Position numbers and translations under genes: made by a program. Shown here one piece after another: positions 17,252 through 26,434 of a stretch of DNA of 64,000 nt. Each line of letters opens with the position of its first letter. Within the stretch, counting starts at the first letter, position 1. Under the pieces are notes generated by a model that made no database searches, was not told the DNA's origin, and saw only the letters and a list, made by a program, of their open reading frames with translations. The stretch comes from an uncultured Clostridia bacterium (GTDB taxonomy: Bacteria; Bacillota; Clostridia; Oscillospirales; Ruminococcaceae), in the NCBI GenBank assembly GCA_947625375.1, contig CANQOC010000012.1:16440-80439 (forward strand). Direction: 5' to 3'.

Positions 17252-17879
17252 CCGCGGCGGCCATGTCCTCGGATTTAAAGAGATACGACCCCGAGACCAG
17301 AACATTCGCCCCCGCCGCAATCACCTTCGGCGCGGTGTTCCTTCCGATTCCGCCGTCGACCTCGATGTCGGTCGGAAGACCGAGGCGGTCGGCCTCGCGG
17401 CGGATTGCCGTGATTTTTTCGAGGGTCTCGGGAATGAACCCCTGCCCCCCGAAGCCCGGCTCGACCGTCATCACAAGGACCATATCGACGCTCTTTAAAA
17501 GCGGGAAGACGCTTTCGGCCGGCGTTTTCGGCTTGATTGACACGCCCGCCGTCAGACCCCTCGAGCGGATTTTCTCGATGACGCGCCCGGCGTCGCAGTC
17601 GGCCTCTTCGTGAAAAGTAATGTGGTCGGCGCCGGCGTCGGCAAAAGCGTCGACATAGCTGAGCGGGTCGGTTATCATAAGGTGGACGTCGAATGGGAGA
17701 CCGCAGCAGTGCCGAATCGACTTCAGCACCGGCACGCCGTAGCTGAGGTTCGGCACAAAGTGCCCGTCCATAACGTCGAAGTGAATCATATCACAGCCGC
17801 CCTCGGCCGCCCTTTTAAGCTCGTCCCCGAGCCGCGCAAAGTCGGCGCTCAGGATTGATGCGGAAATCTTTGTCGTCAT
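17217..17879 (-). CDS. rpe: Ribulose-phosphate 3-epimerase
   Basis: Rpe interconverts ribulose-5-phosphate and xylulose-5-phosphate. The 220-residue TIM-barrel shows the family landmarks: SILSADFARLGDEL at the start, MIHFDVMDGHFVPNLS near residue 31 (metal His and catalytic Asp), VHLMITDPLSYV near 65, VMTVEPGFGGQGFI near 137 and DIEVDGGIGRNTAP near 170 (second catalytic Asp). A GGGGACATT site precedes the ATG. It is convergent with and overlaps the MecA-like gene, so its terminator must lie inside that gene. Confidence 0.96.
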   Translation of the reverse strand: MTTKISASILSADFARLGDELKRAAEGGCDMIHFDVMDGHFVPNLSYGVPVLKSIRHCCGLPFDVHLMITDPLSYVDAFADAGADHITFHEEADCDAGRVIEKIRSRGLTAGVSIKPKTPAESVFPLLKSVDMVLVMTVEPGFGGQGFIPETLEKITAIRREADRLGLPTDIEVDGGIGRNTAPKVIAAGANVLVSGSYLFKSEDMAAAVRSLRGERTGR

Positions 17880-18162
17880 AATGTCCCCTTGTTCCTGTCT
17901 ATTTCAGTGCAAAAACATACAGATTAAGTATACACCATCTCTTCCGGAATGTCAAACCCTATTTTATGAATTTTTCAGCTGCGCCGCCAAAGCCTCCGCT
18001 CTGACGGCGCTATATAAAAACGGTCGCGACCGACGTCCCGCCGTTACACTATACTATGCAGGGAGGGGATGGGGCGACACATCCGCGCCCGTTTGTCCGT
18101 TTCTTCCAAGTTATTACAGTCTGAACATGTCCGTAACAGGTACATCTTTGGGCGCCGGCTAC

Positions 18163-18191
18163 TTGCATTAGTGAAAAAATTGTGTTATAAT
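18163..18191 (+). promoter_or_regulatory. Sigma-A-type promoter for the topoisomerase pair
   Basis: TTGCAT and TATAAT are separated by 17 bases, about 50 bases before the start codon. The rest of the 360-base gap from 17880 shows no other feature. Confidence 0.65.
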
Positions 18192-18243
18192 AACTATATC
18201 TTGCGGTTGAAGCAAAACGCTCTTGAAAGGAACGGAGATATAA

Positions 18244-20229
18244 ATGGCAGTAAAAAAAGAATACGGCAACGACGCGATTCGGTCGCTCAAAGGCGCCGAC
18301 AGGGTCAGAAAGCGCCCGGCGGTCATCTTCGGCTCGGACGGTCTCGACGGCTGTAAGCACTCGGTCTTTGAAATCATCTCGAACTCGGTCGACGAGGCGC
18401 ATCAGGGATATGGGAAAAAGATTTCCGTCACCCGATATAACGACAACTCCATCGAGGTCGAGGACAACGGGCGCGGCTGCCCCGTCGACTTCAACACCGT
18501 CGAAAACCGCTATAACTGGGAGCTTGTCTATTGCGAGCTATATGCCGGCGGAAAATACGACAACGCCGAGGGCGGCGGAAACTATGAATACTCCCTCGGA
18601 CTTAACGGTCTCGGCGCCTGCGCGACACAGTACGCCTCGGAATATATGGACGTCGAGGTCTATCGCGACGGATATAAATACAATCTGCACTTTGAAAAGG
18701 GCGAGAACATCGGCGGTCTTAAAAAAGAAGAGACCAAGCGGAAACAGACCGGCACCCGCCACCGCTGGCTTCCCGACCTCGAGGTCTTCACCGACATCGT
18801 AATCGAAGAGGAATATTTCTGCGACATGCTTAAAAAGCAGTCGATAGTCAACCCCGGAATCGAATTCGTCTTAAAGTATCAGAACGAGGACGGCAGCTTC
18901 GACAGCTTCGACTACCTCTATGAAAACGGAATACTTGACTATGTAAACGAAATCGTCGGACTCGACTACCTGACCGCGCCGCAGCTCTGGACCGCCGACC
19001 GAAAGGGCCGCGACCGCGACGACATGAACGACTATAAGGTCAAGTATAACTTCGCGTTCGCGTTCTCAAAGACCGTAAAGCTCGCCGAATATTTTCACAA
19101 TTCAAGCTTCCTCGAATACGGCGGCTCGACCGAAAAGGCCGTGCGGCAGGCGTTTACGAGCTTCCTCGACGGCTATCTTAAGTCTAACAACAAATACCTC
19201 AAAAACGAGGCGAAAATCCAGTACGGCGACATCGAGGACTGCCTTGTGATGGTGTCAAGCTCGTTCTCGACGCAGGCGTCATACGAGAATCAGACGAAAA
19301 AGGCAATCAACAACCGCTTTATCTACGACGCCGCCGTCGAATTCCTAAAGCATCAGCTCGAGGTATATTTCATCGAGAACCCCGACGACGCGGCGAAAAT
19401 CTGCGACCAGGTCTTAATCAACAAGCGCTCCCGCGAATCCGCCGAAAAGACGAGGATAACCACCAAAAAGCTCTATACCGAGAAGCTCGACATGACTAAT
19501 ATGGTCAAGAAATTCGTCGACTGCCGCTCAAAGGACGTCGAACGCCGCGAGCTCTATATCGTCGAGGGAGATTCGGCGCTCGGCTCGGTAAAGCTTGCGC
19601 GCAACGCCGAGTTTCAGGCCGTAATTCCCGTCCGCGGAAAGATTCTCAACTGCCTGAAAGCGAGCTATAACAAGATTTTCGAGAGCGAAATCATCACCGA
19701 CTTGATGAAGGTGCTCGGCTGCGGAGTCGAGGTCAAATCCTCGAAGAACAAGGACCTTTCGAGCTTCAATCTGAACAATCTGCGCTGGTCGAAAATCGTA
19801 ATCTGCACCGATGCCGACTACGACGGTTTCCAGATTCGGACGCTTATTCTGACGATGCTCTATACCCTTGCACCGACGCTGATTGAAAAGGGCTTCGTCT
19901 TTATCGCCGAGTCGCCGCTTTACGAGATAAACACAAAGGACAGGACCTATTTTGCGTATGACGAATCCGAGCGCGCCGACATTCTGAAACAGATTGAGGG
20001 GCAGAAGTTCACGATTCAGCGCTCAAAGGGACTCGGCGAAAACGAGCCGGATATGATGAGCCTTACGACGATGAACCCCGAGACCCGCCGTCTTATAAAG
20101 GTAAGTCCCGACGACGCCGAGCACACAAAGTTCATGTTCGATATGCTCCTCGGGGACAACCTCTCGGCGCGAAAGGAATTCATCAACAACAACGGGCACG
20201 ACTATCTCGATATGGCGGACATCAGTTAG
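18244..20229 (+). CDS. parE: DNA topoisomerase IV subunit B-like (divergent type IIA)
   Basis: This ATPase/TOPRIM subunit pairs with the next gene's product to decatenate or relax DNA. It has 661 residues. The GHKL ATPase shows EIISNSVDEAHQGYG near residue 42, EVEDNGRGCPVDF near 77 and LGLNGLGACATQYAS near 120. The TOPRIM region has ELYIVEGDSALGS near 440 (family EGDSAGG), ICTDADYDGFQIRTLIL near 520 and RSKGLGENEPDMM near 598. Several signatures differ from GyrB/ParE consensus (RKRPAVIFGS instead of RKRPGMYIG), which marks a paralogous clostridial lineage rather than the housekeeping gyrase. The ATG follows an AAAGGAACGGAGAT site. Confidence 0.87.
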   Translation: MAVKKEYGNDAIRSLKGADRVRKRPAVIFGSDGLDGCKHSVFEIISNSVDEAHQGYGKKISVTRYNDNSIEVEDNGRGCPVDFNTVENRYNWELVYCELYAGGKYDNAEGGGNYEYSLGLNGLGACATQYASEYMDVEVYRDGYKYNLHFEKGENIGGLKKEETKRKQTGTRHRWLPDLEVFTDIVIEEEYFCDMLKKQSIVNPGIEFVLKYQNEDGSFDSFDYLYENGILDYVNEIVGLDYLTAPQLWTADRKGRDRDDMNDYKVKYNFAFAFSKTVKLAEYFHNSSFLEYGGSTEKAVRQAFTSFLDGYLKSNNKYLKNEAKIQYGDIEDCLVMVSSSFSTQASYENQTKKAINNRFIYDAAVEFLKHQLEVYFIENPDDAAKICDQVLINKRSRESAEKTRITTKKLYTEKLDMTNMVKKFVDCRSKDVERRELYIVEGDSALGSVKLARNAEFQAVIPVRGKILNCLKASYNKIFESEIITDLMKVLGCGVEVKSSKNKDLSSFNLNNLRWSKIVICTDADYDGFQIRTLILTMLYTLAPTLIEKGFVFIAESPLYEINTKDRTYFAYDESERADILKQIEGQKFTIQRSKGLGENEPDMMSLTTMNPETRRLIKVSPDDAEHTKFMFDMLLGDNLSARKEFINNNGHDYLDMADIS

Positions 20230-20287
20230 AAGACAGAAGGCAGAAGACAGATGGCAGAAGATAACAGAAGACAGAGGTTAGAAGAAT
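20228..20287. repeat. Heptamer array inside the topoisomerase operon
   Basis: The 58 bases between the two genes consist of agaagac- and agatggc-type 7-mers, the same unit as at 5274-5440. It lies in the transcript and replaces a normal spacer. Confidence 0.7.
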
Positions 20288-22537
20288 ATGGCTAAGAAAT
20301 CATCAAAAGACAAAGAACCGAAGCAGCCGAAGCTTTCACAGCGGCACGCCGAGGCTTATATACAGGGCGCGGGGACCGTCGTCGACGAGCCGATAACGAT
20401 AACGCTCGAAAAAAACTACATGCCCTACGCGATGTCGGTCATCGTTTCAAGGGCGTTTCCCGAAATCGACGGCTTTAAGCCCTCGCACCGAAAGCTGCTT
20501 TATACAATGTATAAGATGGGACTCCTCACCGGCCCGAGGACCAAGTCCGCGAACATTGTCGGGCAGACAATGAAGCTCAACCCCCACGGCGACCAGGCGA
20601 TTTATGAGACGATGGTCCGCCTTGCGCGCGGAAACGAGGCGCTTCTCCACCCATATATCGACTCAAAGGGCAACTTCGGAAAGGCTTATTCGAGCGACAT
20701 GGCATATGCCGCCAGCCGATACACCGAGGCGAAGCTTGAGCCGATTTGCAACGAGCTTTTCTCGGACATCGACAAGGACACCGTAAACTTTGTCCCGAAC
20801 TACGACAACACCATGCAGGAGCCGGAGCTTCTTCCGGTGACGTTTCCGTCGATTCTCGTCAACTCAAACGTCGGAATCGGCGTGTCGATGGCGAGCGCGG
20901 TATGTCCGTTCAATCTCCGCGAGCTCTGCGAGGCGACCGTTTCGCTTATCCGCGACCCGGATTTTGACGTCATGCAGACGATGAAGGGTCCCGACTTCCC
21001 CGGCGGCGGATACCTCATCTATGATGAAGAAAAGCTGAGACAGATTTTCGCGACCGGCAGGGGAGCCGTTAAGGTCCGCGCGAAGTACAGCTATGACAAG
21101 TCGTCAAACTGCATCGAGATAACCGAAATCCCCCCGACGACCACCGTCGAGGCAATCATCGAAAAGGTGATTGAGCTCGCCAAGGGCGGATTGAAGGAGG
21201 TCGCCTATATCCGCGACGAGACCGACCTTCAGGGTCTGAAAATCGCAATCGATTTGAAGAGGGGAGTCGACCCCGACGAGCTTATGCGCAAGCTCTATAA
21301 GCTGACCCCGCTACAGGACAGCTTTTCCGCCAACTTCAATATCCTCGTCAACGGCTACCCCAAGGTCCTCGGCGTCACCGACATCATCAAGGAATGGCTT
21401 AAGTTCCGCATGGGATGCGTGCGCCGCCGCGTCAGCTTTGACTTGATGAAGAAAAAAGAGCGCCTCCACCTTTTGGAAGGTCTCGAAAAAATCCTCCTCG
21501 ACATCGACCGCGCGATAAAAATCGTCCGCGAGACCGAGGAAGAGGCCGACGTCGTCCCGAACCTTATGATCGGCTTCTCGATTGACGAGATACAGGCGGA
21601 ATATGTCGCCGAAATCAAGCTGAGGCACTTAAACCGAGAATATATCCTCAACCGCCTCAAAGACGTGACCGACCTTGCCGCCGAAATCGCCGAGCTGTCC
21701 GACGTCCTCGGAAGCGACCGGAAGATAAAGCTTATAATCATCGACGAGCTTAAAAAGGTCGCCGAGAAATACGGTCAGCCACGCCGCACCGAAATCATCT
21801 ATACCGACGACGAACCCGAGGTCAGCACGGTGCCCGAGGTCTCGGACTATCCCTGCCGCCTGATTCTGACCCGCGGCGGCTATTTCAAGAAAATCACGCC
21901 GCAGTCGCTCCGCATGTCCGGCGAACAAAAGGTCAAGGAAAACGACGTAGTGACGCAGGAAATCGACCTCTCGAACCGCGCCGAGCTTCTCTTCTTCACC
22001 GACAACGCGAAGTGCTATAAGTCGAAAGCGTCGGCATTTTCGGACTCAAAGGCGAGCGTCCTCGGCGACTTCATACCCGTGGCGCTTAAGTTCGACGAGG
22101 GCGAATCTGTCCGCGGAATGGTCGCGACGCTCGACTATTCCGGCTGCCTCCTCTTTGTCTACCGCAACGGCAAGGCGGCGAAGGTCCCGCTGAGCTCGTT
22201 CGAGACGAAGACCAACCGCAAGGTTCTCCTTAAGGCGTACTGTGAAAAGGCGGAGCTCTGTGCGATACTCGACATCAGGGACGGCTGCGACGTAATGCTC
22301 CGCTCGACGAACGGCCGCGCAATCGTCTTCAACACCGGAATGATTCTCCCGAAATCCACCCGCGACACCCAAGGCGTACAGGTCATGACCCTCAAAGCGG
22401 GCGCACACGTCGAGAGCGCGCACATTCTCTCGGAGGAGCAGGCGAAGGACTACTCGAAGTACCGCACCAAGACCCTCCCCGCAGCCGGCCCCTTCGCCAA
22501 GGACGTCCCCGACCCCGAACAGACCACGCTGATGTGA
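20288..22537 (+). CDS. parC: DNA topoisomerase IV subunit A-like (divergent type IIA)
   Basis: This is the breakage-reunion subunit, 749 residues. SRAFPEIDGFKPSHRKLLY near residue 55 is the conserved DGLKP(V)HR block, KSANIVGQTMKLNPHGD follows, and the catalytic tyrosine sits in AASRYTEAKL near residue 140. A coiled-coil/tower segment occupies roughly residues 370-500. The C-terminal third has the alternating strands of a beta-pinwheel (LILTRGGYFKKITPQSL, ELLFFTDNAKCYKSKAS, VMLRSTNGRAIVFN). It is separated from the B subunit by the heptamer array only. Together they form a complete type IIA enzyme. Confidence 0.88.
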   Translation: MAKKSSKDKEPKQPKLSQRHAEAYIQGAGTVVDEPITITLEKNYMPYAMSVIVSRAFPEIDGFKPSHRKLLYTMYKMGLLTGPRTKSANIVGQTMKLNPHGDQAIYETMVRLARGNEALLHPYIDSKGNFGKAYSSDMAYAASRYTEAKLEPICNELFSDIDKDTVNFVPNYDNTMQEPELLPVTFPSILVNSNVGIGVSMASAVCPFNLRELCEATVSLIRDPDFDVMQTMKGPDFPGGGYLIYDEEKLRQIFATGRGAVKVRAKYSYDKSSNCIEITEIPPTTTVEAIIEKVIELAKGGLKEVAYIRDETDLQGLKIAIDLKRGVDPDELMRKLYKLTPLQDSFSANFNILVNGYPKVLGVTDIIKEWLKFRMGCVRRRVSFDLMKKKERLHLLEGLEKILLDIDRAIKIVRETEEEADVVPNLMIGFSIDEIQAEYVAEIKLRHLNREYILNRLKDVTDLAAEIAELSDVLGSDRKIKLIIIDELKKVAEKYGQPRRTEIIYTDDEPEVSTVPEVSDYPCRLILTRGGYFKKITPQSLRMSGEQKVKENDVVTQEIDLSNRAELLFFTDNAKCYKSKASAFSDSKASVLGDFIPVALKFDEGESVRGMVATLDYSGCLLFVYRNGKAAKVPLSSFETKTNRKVLLKAYCEKAELCAILDIRDGCDVMLRSTNGRAIVFNTGMILPKSTRDTQGVQVMTLKAGAHVESAHILSEEQAKDYSKYRTKTLPAAGPFAKDVPDPEQTTLM

Positions 22538-23757
22538 GGTCAGAAGATAGAGGGTGGAGGTTAGAAGATAGATACTGCGTAGCTATAGCACAGCAAGCCG
22601 CCTGACGGCGGGGGGAGATTGCACATCATCGCCCCTCGCCCAAGGCGGTTTTTGCGGTTATTTCTGAATCATCAGACTTGTACAGGAACATTCCGAGACC
22701 ACCGAAGCGGTCTGAACGAAAACCGTCAAAACTCCGCTGAGACGGCGCAGCCGGGCGCGCTTCGCGCGCGAACGAGGTAGCAGAAAAACTCCTTCCGGAG
22801 TTTTTCTGCTACTTTCGTTCCGACCGTCTTTCGGCGGTCGCGGCTGCGCCTTCCGTTGTTTGTACCGCAGGAAGCGGAGTGATGCAACCTCCCCCCCATG
22901 TGGGAGGGGAAGGGGGTAGGAGTTTGAAGATAGCATGAGCGAAGCGAATTCTTTCTAACAAGGTCGGCCGCCGAGCTCATGCTTTAATATACCTGAGAAA
23001 GTGTCCTCTCCCGCCCGATACCACTCCCCTTGAGGGGAGTGGTCGCGCCGTTCACGAACGTGAACGGCCGGGTGTGGGGTGGAACCCCCTCTCTCTCACT
23101 GAGGGAGAGGGGGACTGGGGGTGTGGAAGAAAATGAACGGGGAAACATCAAAAATGAAGTGTTTAACGTCCACCACAAAGCGACGCCTTATAGCAACGTA
23201 TGTCTCTGCACAAATTTCCCCCGCCGTCAGGCGGCACTCCTAGCCTTAGCTATGCAGACCCCCATGTGGGAGGGGGCAGGGGATAGGAGCCTAAAAATAG
23301 CATGAGCGCAGCGAATTCCTTTTTCAAGGCGGTGGCGCGCAGCGCTTTTTAATCCGCTCAGTGAATTCCTTAATAACATGGGCTGATGCTACGTCATTAC
23401 CCGCAGTCAGGCGGCACGTCTACCCTTAGCGACGCAGAACCCCCTCCCATGTGGGAGGGGGCAGGGGGTAGGAGTCTAACAATAGTATGAGCGAAGCGAA
23501 TTCCTTTTAGAAAAGTGGTAGCGTGCGCCGAAAATATTTAAGTGTCTCCGAGACTTCCTTACACTCTCTCCCCTCGAGGGGAGGGGTGGGGGAGGGGTGC
23601 CTAAGATAGTATGAGCGAAGCGAATACCTTGTTATAGGCAGTGCGGCACATTCTTGCATTATTTTAAATGCACGCATGTTACTTTGCTATGGCAGTTACT
23701 AATAATAGCATTCGCGCAGCGAATTCCTTATAACAAGGTTGTGAGCCGTTTCATCCT
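22538..23757. repeat. Repeat-rich gene-free region 2
   Basis: Contains a heptamer array (22535-22573), cloverleaf copy 2, type A repeats at 22890-22964, 23259-23327 and 23440-23512, shorter tagcattcgcgcagcgaatt tags (for example 23699-23742), and one type C unit (23021-23133; CCACTCCCC...GGGGAGTGG, a GTTCACGAACGTGAAC palindrome, then a G-rich stretch). No credible gene is present, and the open frames follow the repeats. Confidence 0.85.
22744..22850. repeat. Cloverleaf-like inverted-repeat element, copy 2
   Basis: A 10-bp outer stem GGCGCAGCCG/CGGCTGCGCC encloses GCGCG-cttcg-CGCGC, a long stem beginning GAACGA and containing GTAGCAGAAAAACTCC with its complement, and CGACCG...CGGTCG. Three-arm layout as in copy 1. 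Confidence 0.8.
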
Positions 23758-25035
23758 CTACTTCTCCTCAAACCCCTCCGCTCTCTTCACCATCTTCACG
23801 TCCACCAGCGCGTCGACCTTAATCCCCTCGGCGGTATATTCCTCCGAGAAGACGTTCCCGTCCGCGCGGATTTTCGCCAGAAGTCCCGCCTCGGAAAAGG
23901 GGAGGAGAAGCTTCATTCGCCGCGCGGTCTCGGGCAGCGCCCTTGTCAGCGCCTCCAAAAGCCGGTCGAGACCCTTTCCCTCCTTCGCGGAGATTAAAAC
24001 CGTGTCCTCCGGCAGAAGGCTCTCGCTCCATTCCGATATATCCGACTTGTTGAGCACGGTCACAACCGGTATGCCGTCACAGCCGAGCTCCGACAAAAGC
24101 TCCCTCGTGACCTTCGTCTGCTCCTCAATGTCGTCGCTCGAGCTGTCGCAGACGTGAAGTATGACGTCGGCATTCGCGGCCTCCTCGAGCGTCGACTTAA
24201 ACGCTTCGACGAGGTGGTGCGGAAGCCTGCTTATAAGTCCGACGGTGTCGGTCAGCAGGACGCTCCTGCCGTCCGGAAGAAGAATCGAGCGCGACGTCGT
24301 CTCGAGTGTCGCGAAAAGCTTGTTTTCGACGAGCACCCCGGCGTCGGTCAGCGCGTTCATAAGCGTCGACTTTCCGACGTTCGTATATCCGACAATCGCC
24401 GCCGTAAGCACTCCGTCCTTCCTGCGCCGCTTTCTCAGCAGCTCTCGGCGAGCCTCGATGTCCTTAAGCTCGGCGCCGAGCGATTCAATCCGCGAGCGAA
24501 TGTGCCGCCGGTCAAGCTCCGACTTCGTCTCTCCGGGACCGCCTCTCATTCCGACGATGCCGCCGGTCCGCGAAAGCTCCTTCCCCATTCCGGCAATTCT
24601 CGGCAGAAGATATTTGTATTTCGCGATTTCAACCTGAATCTTTCCCTCGCGGGTGGTCGCCCGCTGTGCAAAGATGTCGAGTATAAGCATCGTCCGGTCG
24701 ATAACCTCGATGTCGAGCGCGTCCTCGATGTTGCGAATCTGCGTCGCCGTAAGCTCGGTGTCAAAGACCGCGGCGTCAATCCCGAAGTCGTCGACAAGCT
24801 TCTTCATCTCCTCGAGCCTTCCCGAGCCGACACATGTCGCGCTGTCCGGCGCGGGACGCTTTTGCACAACCTCGGCGGCGGTTTCTCCTCCCGCCGTGCG
24901 GATAAGCTCCCTGAGCTCCGCGACCGACCGCTCAACGTCGTATTCTCCGGTGTCGACGGCCGCAATCATAATCTTCGGCAGCCGTTCGCCGACCCGTCCG
25001 TCGGTAAAAATATTCTCAAAATTCTGTTCAGTCAT
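23758..25035 (-). CDS. hflX: Ribosome-associated GTPase HflX
   Basis: HflX splits stalled or hibernating 70S ribosomes and is linked to heat shock and antibiotic stress. The 425-residue protein has the HflX N-terminal domain with GSGRLEEMKKLV near residue 71, then RTMLILDIFAQRATTREG near 135, a glycine-rich linker RIAGMGKELSRTGGIVGMRG, and a GTPase domain with P-loop VGYTNVGKSTLMNALT near 217, TDTVGLISRLPHHLVEAF near 262 and NKSD near 333. A CGGAGGACA site precedes the ATG. The 170-base leader contains a strong extra ribosome-binding site with tiny open frames and a hairpin, hinting at translational control. Confidence 0.95.
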   Translation of the reverse strand: MTEQNFENIFTDGRVGERLPKIMIAAVDTGEYDVERSVAELRELIRTAGGETAAEVVQKRPAPDSATCVGSGRLEEMKKLVDDFGIDAAVFDTELTATQIRNIEDALDIEVIDRTMLILDIFAQRATTREGKIQVEIAKYKYLLPRIAGMGKELSRTGGIVGMRGGPGETKSELDRRHIRSRIESLGAELKDIEARRELLRKRRRKDGVLTAAIVGYTNVGKSTLMNALTDAGVLVENKLFATLETTSRSILLPDGRSVLLTDTVGLISRLPHHLVEAFKSTLEEAANADVILHVCDSSSDDIEEQTKVTRELLSELGCDGIPVVTVLNKSDISEWSESLLPEDTVLISAKEGKGLDRLLEALTRALPETARRMKLLLPFSEAGLLAKIRADGNVFSEEYTAEGIKVDALVDVKMVKRAEGFEEK

Positions 25036-25066
25036 ATTTGTCCTCCGTTAAATTTTTTTGGTGATA

Positions 25067-25102
25067 CGAGACTTACATGACTGCTGTCGGGTAAGTCCCT
25101 CG
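25067..25102 (-). promoter_or_regulatory. Stem-loop in the hflX leader
   Basis: On the minus strand GGGACTTAC and GTAAGTC, flanked by CGA/TCG, form a hairpin about 30 bases upstream of the hflX start. It overlaps the 3' part of the longer upstream frame. No U-run follows, so it is not a simple terminator. Confidence 0.45.
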
Positions 25103-25126
25103 GTTATCTGCGAATACGCATTTCAA
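25073..25126 (-). CDS. Candidate hflX leader peptide (17 codons, or a nested 5-codon frame)
   Basis: A strong AAAGGAGG site (25131-25138) stands alone upstream of hflX. Four bases after it a TTG opens a 17-codon frame (MKCVFADNRGTYPTAVM). Nine bases after it an ATG opens the 5-codon frame MRIRR (25104-25121), which has the better spacing. Either could act as a translation-sensing upstream frame; attenuation by short upstream frames is known for some HflX-type resistance genes. Which frame, if either, is used cannot be decided here. Confidence 0.4.
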   Translation of the reverse strand: MKCVFADNRGTYPTAVM

Positions 25127-25154
25127 GAATCCTCCTTTAATGAATTCGGGTTAT

Positions 25155-25186
25155 ATATACAAAAAGCGGAGCACACCGCCTCGCTT
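25155..25186 (-). terminator. Terminator after the ArgC-like gene
   Basis: On the minus strand AAAAGCGAG... pairs with CTC-CGCTTTTT, with a bulge, and a U-run follows. Confidence 0.6.
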
Positions 25187-25205
25187 TTGTATCGATGTTA
25201 AATCA

Positions 25206-26156
25206 TCAGTCCGTCAGAACCCCTCGGTACTCGTCAATCCCGAGCATAAGGTTCATGTTCTGAATGACGGCCCCCGCGCCGCCCTTTCCGAGATTGTCGA
25301 ACCTCACGGCGAGGAGACAGATGTCGTTGTCTCCGAAGACAAAAATCTGCATCTTATTCGAGCCGGCCATTCCTCCGGCGTCCATAAATCCGCCGAGCTT
25401 CTCGACCGAACCCTCGAACGGCTCGACCTCGATAAGCCTTTCGCGCTCATAAAAGCGGTTTATCGTCTCCCAAATCTGGCGCGAATGAAGCCGCTTCGCG
25501 AGCGTCCTCAGCTGAAGCGGGACGGTCACTAAAATACCGTTCGGATAGTCGTCAATCATCGGGTTGAGCGACGGGCGGTAGGAAATCCCGCAGGCGTGCA
25601 TAATTTCCTTTTGCTGTAAAATATTCTGGTCCAATCCGTACTGCCGCGCCGAGGAATATGCCCTCGGGCGGTTCGGGTCCTCATACATCGTTATCATATT
25701 CGCCCCGCCGCTCGAATATCCGACGACCGAATTGACATAAAGCGGGAGGAACGGCGGCATAATCTTTCCTTTTAAAAGGGGATTGATGAGCGCGACGGTC
25801 CCGACAGCAATCGGCGCGGGAAGCGCGACAAACCTTGCGCCGCAAATCTTTGCCCTCTGCTCCTGCGAGAGCTCCGGCATGCCGTAGACCCATGTCGGCG
25901 ACATTCTGTTGGCGTTAGAGGTGTCGATGACCTTGACCTCGCGGTTGGTGATAAGGGGAATTGTCTCGACGACCGTCTGTGCCGACTGACACAAAATGAC
26001 GACGTCGGCGGTGTTTAAAAGGTTCACCCTCTGTTCCTTGGGTACGCTCTTGGTGTTTTCGAGATATATAACCTCAAGGTCGCTTCGGTCCCTGAGCATT
26101 TGATTGATATTAAGGTTGACGGTGCCGTAATGCCCGTCTACAAGAACTTTTTTCAT
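25206..26156 (-). CDS. ArgC-type N-acetyl-gamma-glutamyl-phosphate reductase homologue lacking catalytic residues
   Basis: Over its full 316 residues the protein matches the short (type 2) ArgC family: KVLVDGHYGTVNLNI at the N-terminus, DTSNANRMSPTWVYGMPEL near residue 78, VNSVVGYSSGGANMI near 140, and LDNLGKGGAGAVIQNMNLML near the end (FDNLGKGGAGAV here). The enzyme normally reduces an acyl-phosphate through a cysteine in N-P-G-C-Y-P. Here that spot reads VALPAPIAVG, with no cysteine. The usual K-H-K-H-x-P-E histidine region reads QNILQQKEIM, and the dinucleotide-binding glycine pattern GTTG reads GTVN. It is therefore probably not a working ArgC. No arginine genes are nearby. Confidence 0.75.
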   Translation of the reverse strand: MKKVLVDGHYGTVNLNINQMLRDRSDLEVIYLENTKSVPKEQRVNLLNTADVVILCQSAQTVVETIPLITNREVKVIDTSNANRMSPTWVYGMPELSQEQRAKICGARFVALPAPIAVGTVALINPLLKGKIMPPFLPLYVNSVVGYSSGGANMITMYEDPNRPRAYSSARQYGLDQNILQQKEIMHACGISYRPSLNPMIDDYPNGILVTVPLQLRTLAKRLHSRQIWETINRFYERERLIEVEPFEGSVEKLGGFMDAGGMAGSNKMQIFVFGDNDICLLAVRFDNLGKGGAGAVIQNMNLMLGIDEYRGVLTD

Positions 26157-26434
26157 CGGCTCACATCCGTTTCGGTATTTCTCCTGTATAAAGATACTGT
26201 TACAGAATAATTTTCACATATTTTATCGCTTTTGTCAATAGGCAAAGCGTCAGTATTTTATTAAGTTTCGGTTTTTTTGTCAATTTTGCGGCTTTTCGCT
26301 TTACTTTTTTCTCAAATCTGCTAAAATATAGTTTGACGGAAAAATTTTTCCCGAGTGCAATATTTTGCGCTTCCGGCGCGTATTAACTTTGAAACGTAAT
26401 TGCAAAGGAGCGGAAAGGAGTCCGAAAGAGGATT

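Noticed and set aside
24154..25080. 308-codon plus-strand frame opposite hflX
   Set aside because: HflX motifs are complete on the other strand; this frame has a random basic composition and no family resemblance.
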